This document shows positions 61,953-64,000 of a DNA stretch of 64,000 nucleotides, in pieces (positions within the stretch are counted from its first letter, which is position 1; each line of letters opens with the position of its first letter). Position numbers and translations under genes: made by a program. The DNA is taken from the NCBI GenBank assembly GCA_001600355.1, contig BCJU01000004.1, positions 248,001-312,000 on the forward strand. Direction: 5' to 3'. The notes under the pieces are model-generated. The model was not told the DNA's origin, did not search any database, and saw nothing but the letters and a program-made list of their open reading frames with translations. The DNA comes from Meira nashicola. Its lineage: Eukaryota > Basidiomycota > Exobasidiomycetes > Exobasidiales > Brachybasidiaceae.

Positions 61953-63623
61953 TTACAATCTTGCCTGTGGTGCATCTCCTTCGAATTTTTGCATTTCTTT
62001 CTTTGCTAAAATTCTTAAATCTTTTCTTAACAATTTTCCACTTGGCGTTGCTGGAATTGCAGGTATAATTGAAACTCCACCTCTTAACCATTTTGGATTA
62101 CTTGCATTTGCTTTTACGAATTCTTGAATTTCTTTTTCAACTCCTTTAGTGGGTGTATTTGGCTTAAGTTGTACGTATGCTCTTGGTAATTCTGTTCCTT
62201 GTTCTTCACTATATACACCCACAACTCCGCTCAAAGCAACTTTTGGATGTTGATTAATCAATCCTTCTAATTCTGCAGGTGCAACTTGATTGCCCTTATA
62301 TTTGATTAATTCTTTTATACGATCAACGATTGCAAAATGTCCTTCTTCGTTTGCATAAGCAATATCTCCTGTCTTTAAAAATCCGTCCGGAGTCATTGTT
62401 TCTTCGGTTGCTTTAGGATTTTTATGATATCCCTTGAAAATATTTGGACCACGAACCCAAATTTCACCTCTTTTACCAGGTTCAACAGGAGAACCAGTTT
62501 CAGGATCAATAAGTTTAAGTTCAATTCCTGGTAATACACGACCACATGTTCCTGGAGTCATTTTTGAATGAATTCCTAAACAACCAACAGTGGTTTCAGT
62601 CATTCCCCAACCTTGAGCAACATCCGTTTGAATCTTTTCGGCTAATTTAACTTGAACTTTGCTATCCAAAGGAGCACCTCCAGAACCAAAAGTGATCATA
62701 GATGCAAAAAGTTCTTTCGTTACAGCAGGATGATTTGCAAAAGCGACAGCGATTGGAGGTACTAGAACTGTAGCTTGAATTTGTTCTTGTGCGATCAATT
62801 TTAGGAATAATTGAGGATTGAACGGAACTTGAATATGAACAGTTCCTCCTACTGCAATAGGTAAGAAGATGTGTAATTGCAAGGCCATAGCGTGAAAGAA
62901 AGGTAAAGTGTTCAAAATTCGCATCGGCTTATCATGAACATCAGGGAAACACCTTATTATGGTAAGCATAGAAACTACATTCCTATGTGAAAGTTCTACA
63001 GCTTTAGGTAATCCAGTCGTTCCAGAAGAGAATGCAAGGATTGCAGTAGATTCTACATCGTTTGAATTTCTTGGGTTTGCTTTTCTTGCTTCTTCTTCTG
63101 ACACTTTCATTCGATTCAAGTCGGGTATTGCCGTTCCTTTGCTATCGTCTAATGCGATTTGACAATCGATCGGTAAACGTGCTTGTGCTCTTTTTACGCT
63201 CAATTTAAGAGGCATAACGACCTTTTTCGGTTGAGTGAGATGGTAAACATGTTTGAACTCCTTTGGGCTATATTGACTACTTGCAAGTGCTATCGTTAAA
63301 CCGGCAAATTGTGAAGCAATCAATAAGATGATCCATTCGATCGAATTAGGAGCACAAAGCATAATAACATCACCTTGTTTGAAACCTGCTTTTATCAAAC
63401 CTTGTCCTAATCTCCATCCTTCTAATTTTAATTGACCATATGTTATACTTTTTCTACTTTTTCCATGTTCTACAAATGCAACACGATCATCATCGAATGA
63501 TATTTTACTGAACAAATAGTCTATGATTGTTTGCTTTGGAATCTTTGGTGCTGGCCATGTATTGGTATACGTTCCAGTAGATTGATCGTATTGAGTTCCT
63601 ACTTTTGATAATGTTCCGCCCAT
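61953..63623 (-). CDS. 4-coumarate:CoA ligase-like acyl-CoA synthetase with PTS1 ARL
   Basis: A single exon of 556 aa from the ATG at 63623, the first in frame. ANL superfamily: ATP loop AFSSGTTGLPK (197-207), VAQGWGMTETTVGC, TGDIAYANEEG, VDRIKELIKYKG hinge and the catalytic Lys in TPSGKLLRKDL. The ending QARL is a type 1 peroxisomal targeting signal. The family forms CoA thioesters of aryl or medium-chain carboxylic acids. The tandem neighbour shares the same layout and C terminus, so this is a local duplication. A peroxisomal route such as beta-oxidation of aromatic or fatty side chains is plausible. The exact acid is unknown. Confidence 0.93.
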   Translation of the reverse strand: MGGTLSKVGTQYDQSTGTYTNTWPAPKIPKQTIIDYLFSKISFDDDRVAFVEHGKSRKSITYGQLKLEGWRLGQGLIKAGFKQGDVIMLCAPNSIEWIILLIASQFAGLTIALASSQYSPKEFKHVYHLTQPKKVVMPLKLSVKRAQARLPIDCQIALDDSKGTAIPDLNRMKVSEEEARKANPRNSNDVESTAILAFSSGTTGLPKAVELSHRNVVSMLTIIRCFPDVHDKPMRILNTLPFFHAMALQLHIFLPIAVGGTVHIQVPFNPQLFLKLIAQEQIQATVLVPPIAVAFANHPAVTKELFASMITFGSGGAPLDSKVQVKLAEKIQTDVAQGWGMTETTVGCLGIHSKMTPGTCGRVLPGIELKLIDPETGSPVEPGKRGEIWVRGPNIFKGYHKNPKATEETMTPDGFLKTGDIAYANEEGHFAIVDRIKELIKYKGNQVAPAELEGLINQHPKVALSGVVGVYSEEQGTELPRAYVQLKPNTPTKGVEKEIQEFVKANASNPKWLRGGVSIIPAIPATPSGKLLRKDLRILAKKEMQKFEGDAPQARL

Positions 63624-64000
63624 GTTGAGAGAAGATTTCAGTTGAAAGTTAAAAGTGAGAAGAGAATTGAAAGGCTGAATAAATGCGAATAAATGCACTT
63701 TGCCTTTATACTTAAACAAAGCCGGATAGTATGATTTTCTTCACCCGAAAAAACGCTTTGATCAATTCCGGGCTCATTATCTTCCCTTCCTCATCGACCT
63801 TACTAAGCTCGTTATACTGTCATCATCTTGTCTTTTTCCCGCTGAACATCTCTTTATCCTCATCCCTCTCTACCCCACACTTTTGTTGGTTTATCTTGAC
63901 AACCGGCAATTTGTCATGCCGCTACAATACATGTATGTACTAGCTTACATGCTTAAATGCAATTCTTGAACGCGTCTTTAGTGGGCGTGTATTTTAAGCC
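63624..64000. other. 5' flank of the intact CoA-ligase-like gene, edge of window
   Basis: 377 bp with T/C-rich stretches (TCTTCCCTTCCTC near 63779) and TACATGTATGTAC near 63931-63943. It is likely promoter sequence of the minus-strand gene at 61953-63623. No gene seen. Confidence 0.5.

Overview
The window is nuclear DNA of a filamentous or dimorphic fungus, most likely a basidiomycete. Genes carry short spliceosomal introns (61-82 nt, mostly GTGAGT/GTAAGT donors and TAG/CAG acceptors). The coding sequence is AT-leaning, and TATA-like boxes lie 60-140 bp upstream of several genes. Secreted proteins have signal peptides followed by Kex2-type KR sites, and fungus-specific families are present: an AspRS-DUF2156 fusion, GH5 exo-glucanases, a cutinase, eukaryotic UDP-galactopyranose mutase and peroxisomal 4CL-like ligases. 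Placement below phylum (Ustilaginomycotina-like) is only an impression. I recognised no tRNA, rRNA, transposon or CRISPR array.

Layout. 0.9-8.3 kb: a compact set that looks like a small biosynthetic cluster: O-methyltransferase, adenylation-thiolation-reductase (carboxylic acid reductase-like) enzyme, aldo-keto reductase, then an alpha/beta hydrolase and a GNAT acetyltransferase. 8.6-20.2 kb: a 7-TM orphan membrane protein, a ZIP metal transporter, a flavin-reductase-like protein and several small hypothetical genes, including a two-exon secreted peptide at 18.8-19.05 kb. 20.5-23.4 kb: a divergent alcohol dehydrogenase / haloacetate-dehalogenase-like pair. 24.0-26.9 kb: a large secreted repeat protein with several KR sites. 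27.4-37.6 kb: an ADH6-like dehydrogenase, a diverged succinyl-CoA-ligase alpha paralogue, a DHA1 transporter, a MaoC-like protein and the ergosteryl-aspartate synthase (ErdS).

38.4-41.6 kb holds three small secreted cysteine-rich genes of one family around a cutinase. Each has a signal-peptide exon, one phase-2 intron and a cysteine-rich exon; one copy is frameshifted. 42.5-46.0 kb: a five-exon beta-lactamase/LovD-type serine hydrolase and UDP-galactopyranose mutase. 48.9-59.8 kb: a PIG-L/LmbE-type deacetylase, two GH5 exo-beta-1,3-glucanase paralogues, an orphan membrane protein and a GPI-anchor-type secreted protein. 59.8-63.6 kb: two tandem 4CL-like ligases ending in the peroxisomal signal ARL, one of them frameshifted.

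How the genes fit together: a large share serve the cell surface or the outside (cutinase, glucanases, small secreted peptides, repeat protein, GPI protein, galactofuranose precursor synthesis). A second share handles small acids, aldehydes and alcohols (A-T-R enzyme, AKR, two ADHs, dehalogenase, CoA ligases). Exon coordinates for spliced genes were derived by eye from reading-frame continuity and splice consensus. Starts were set at the first sensible ATG.
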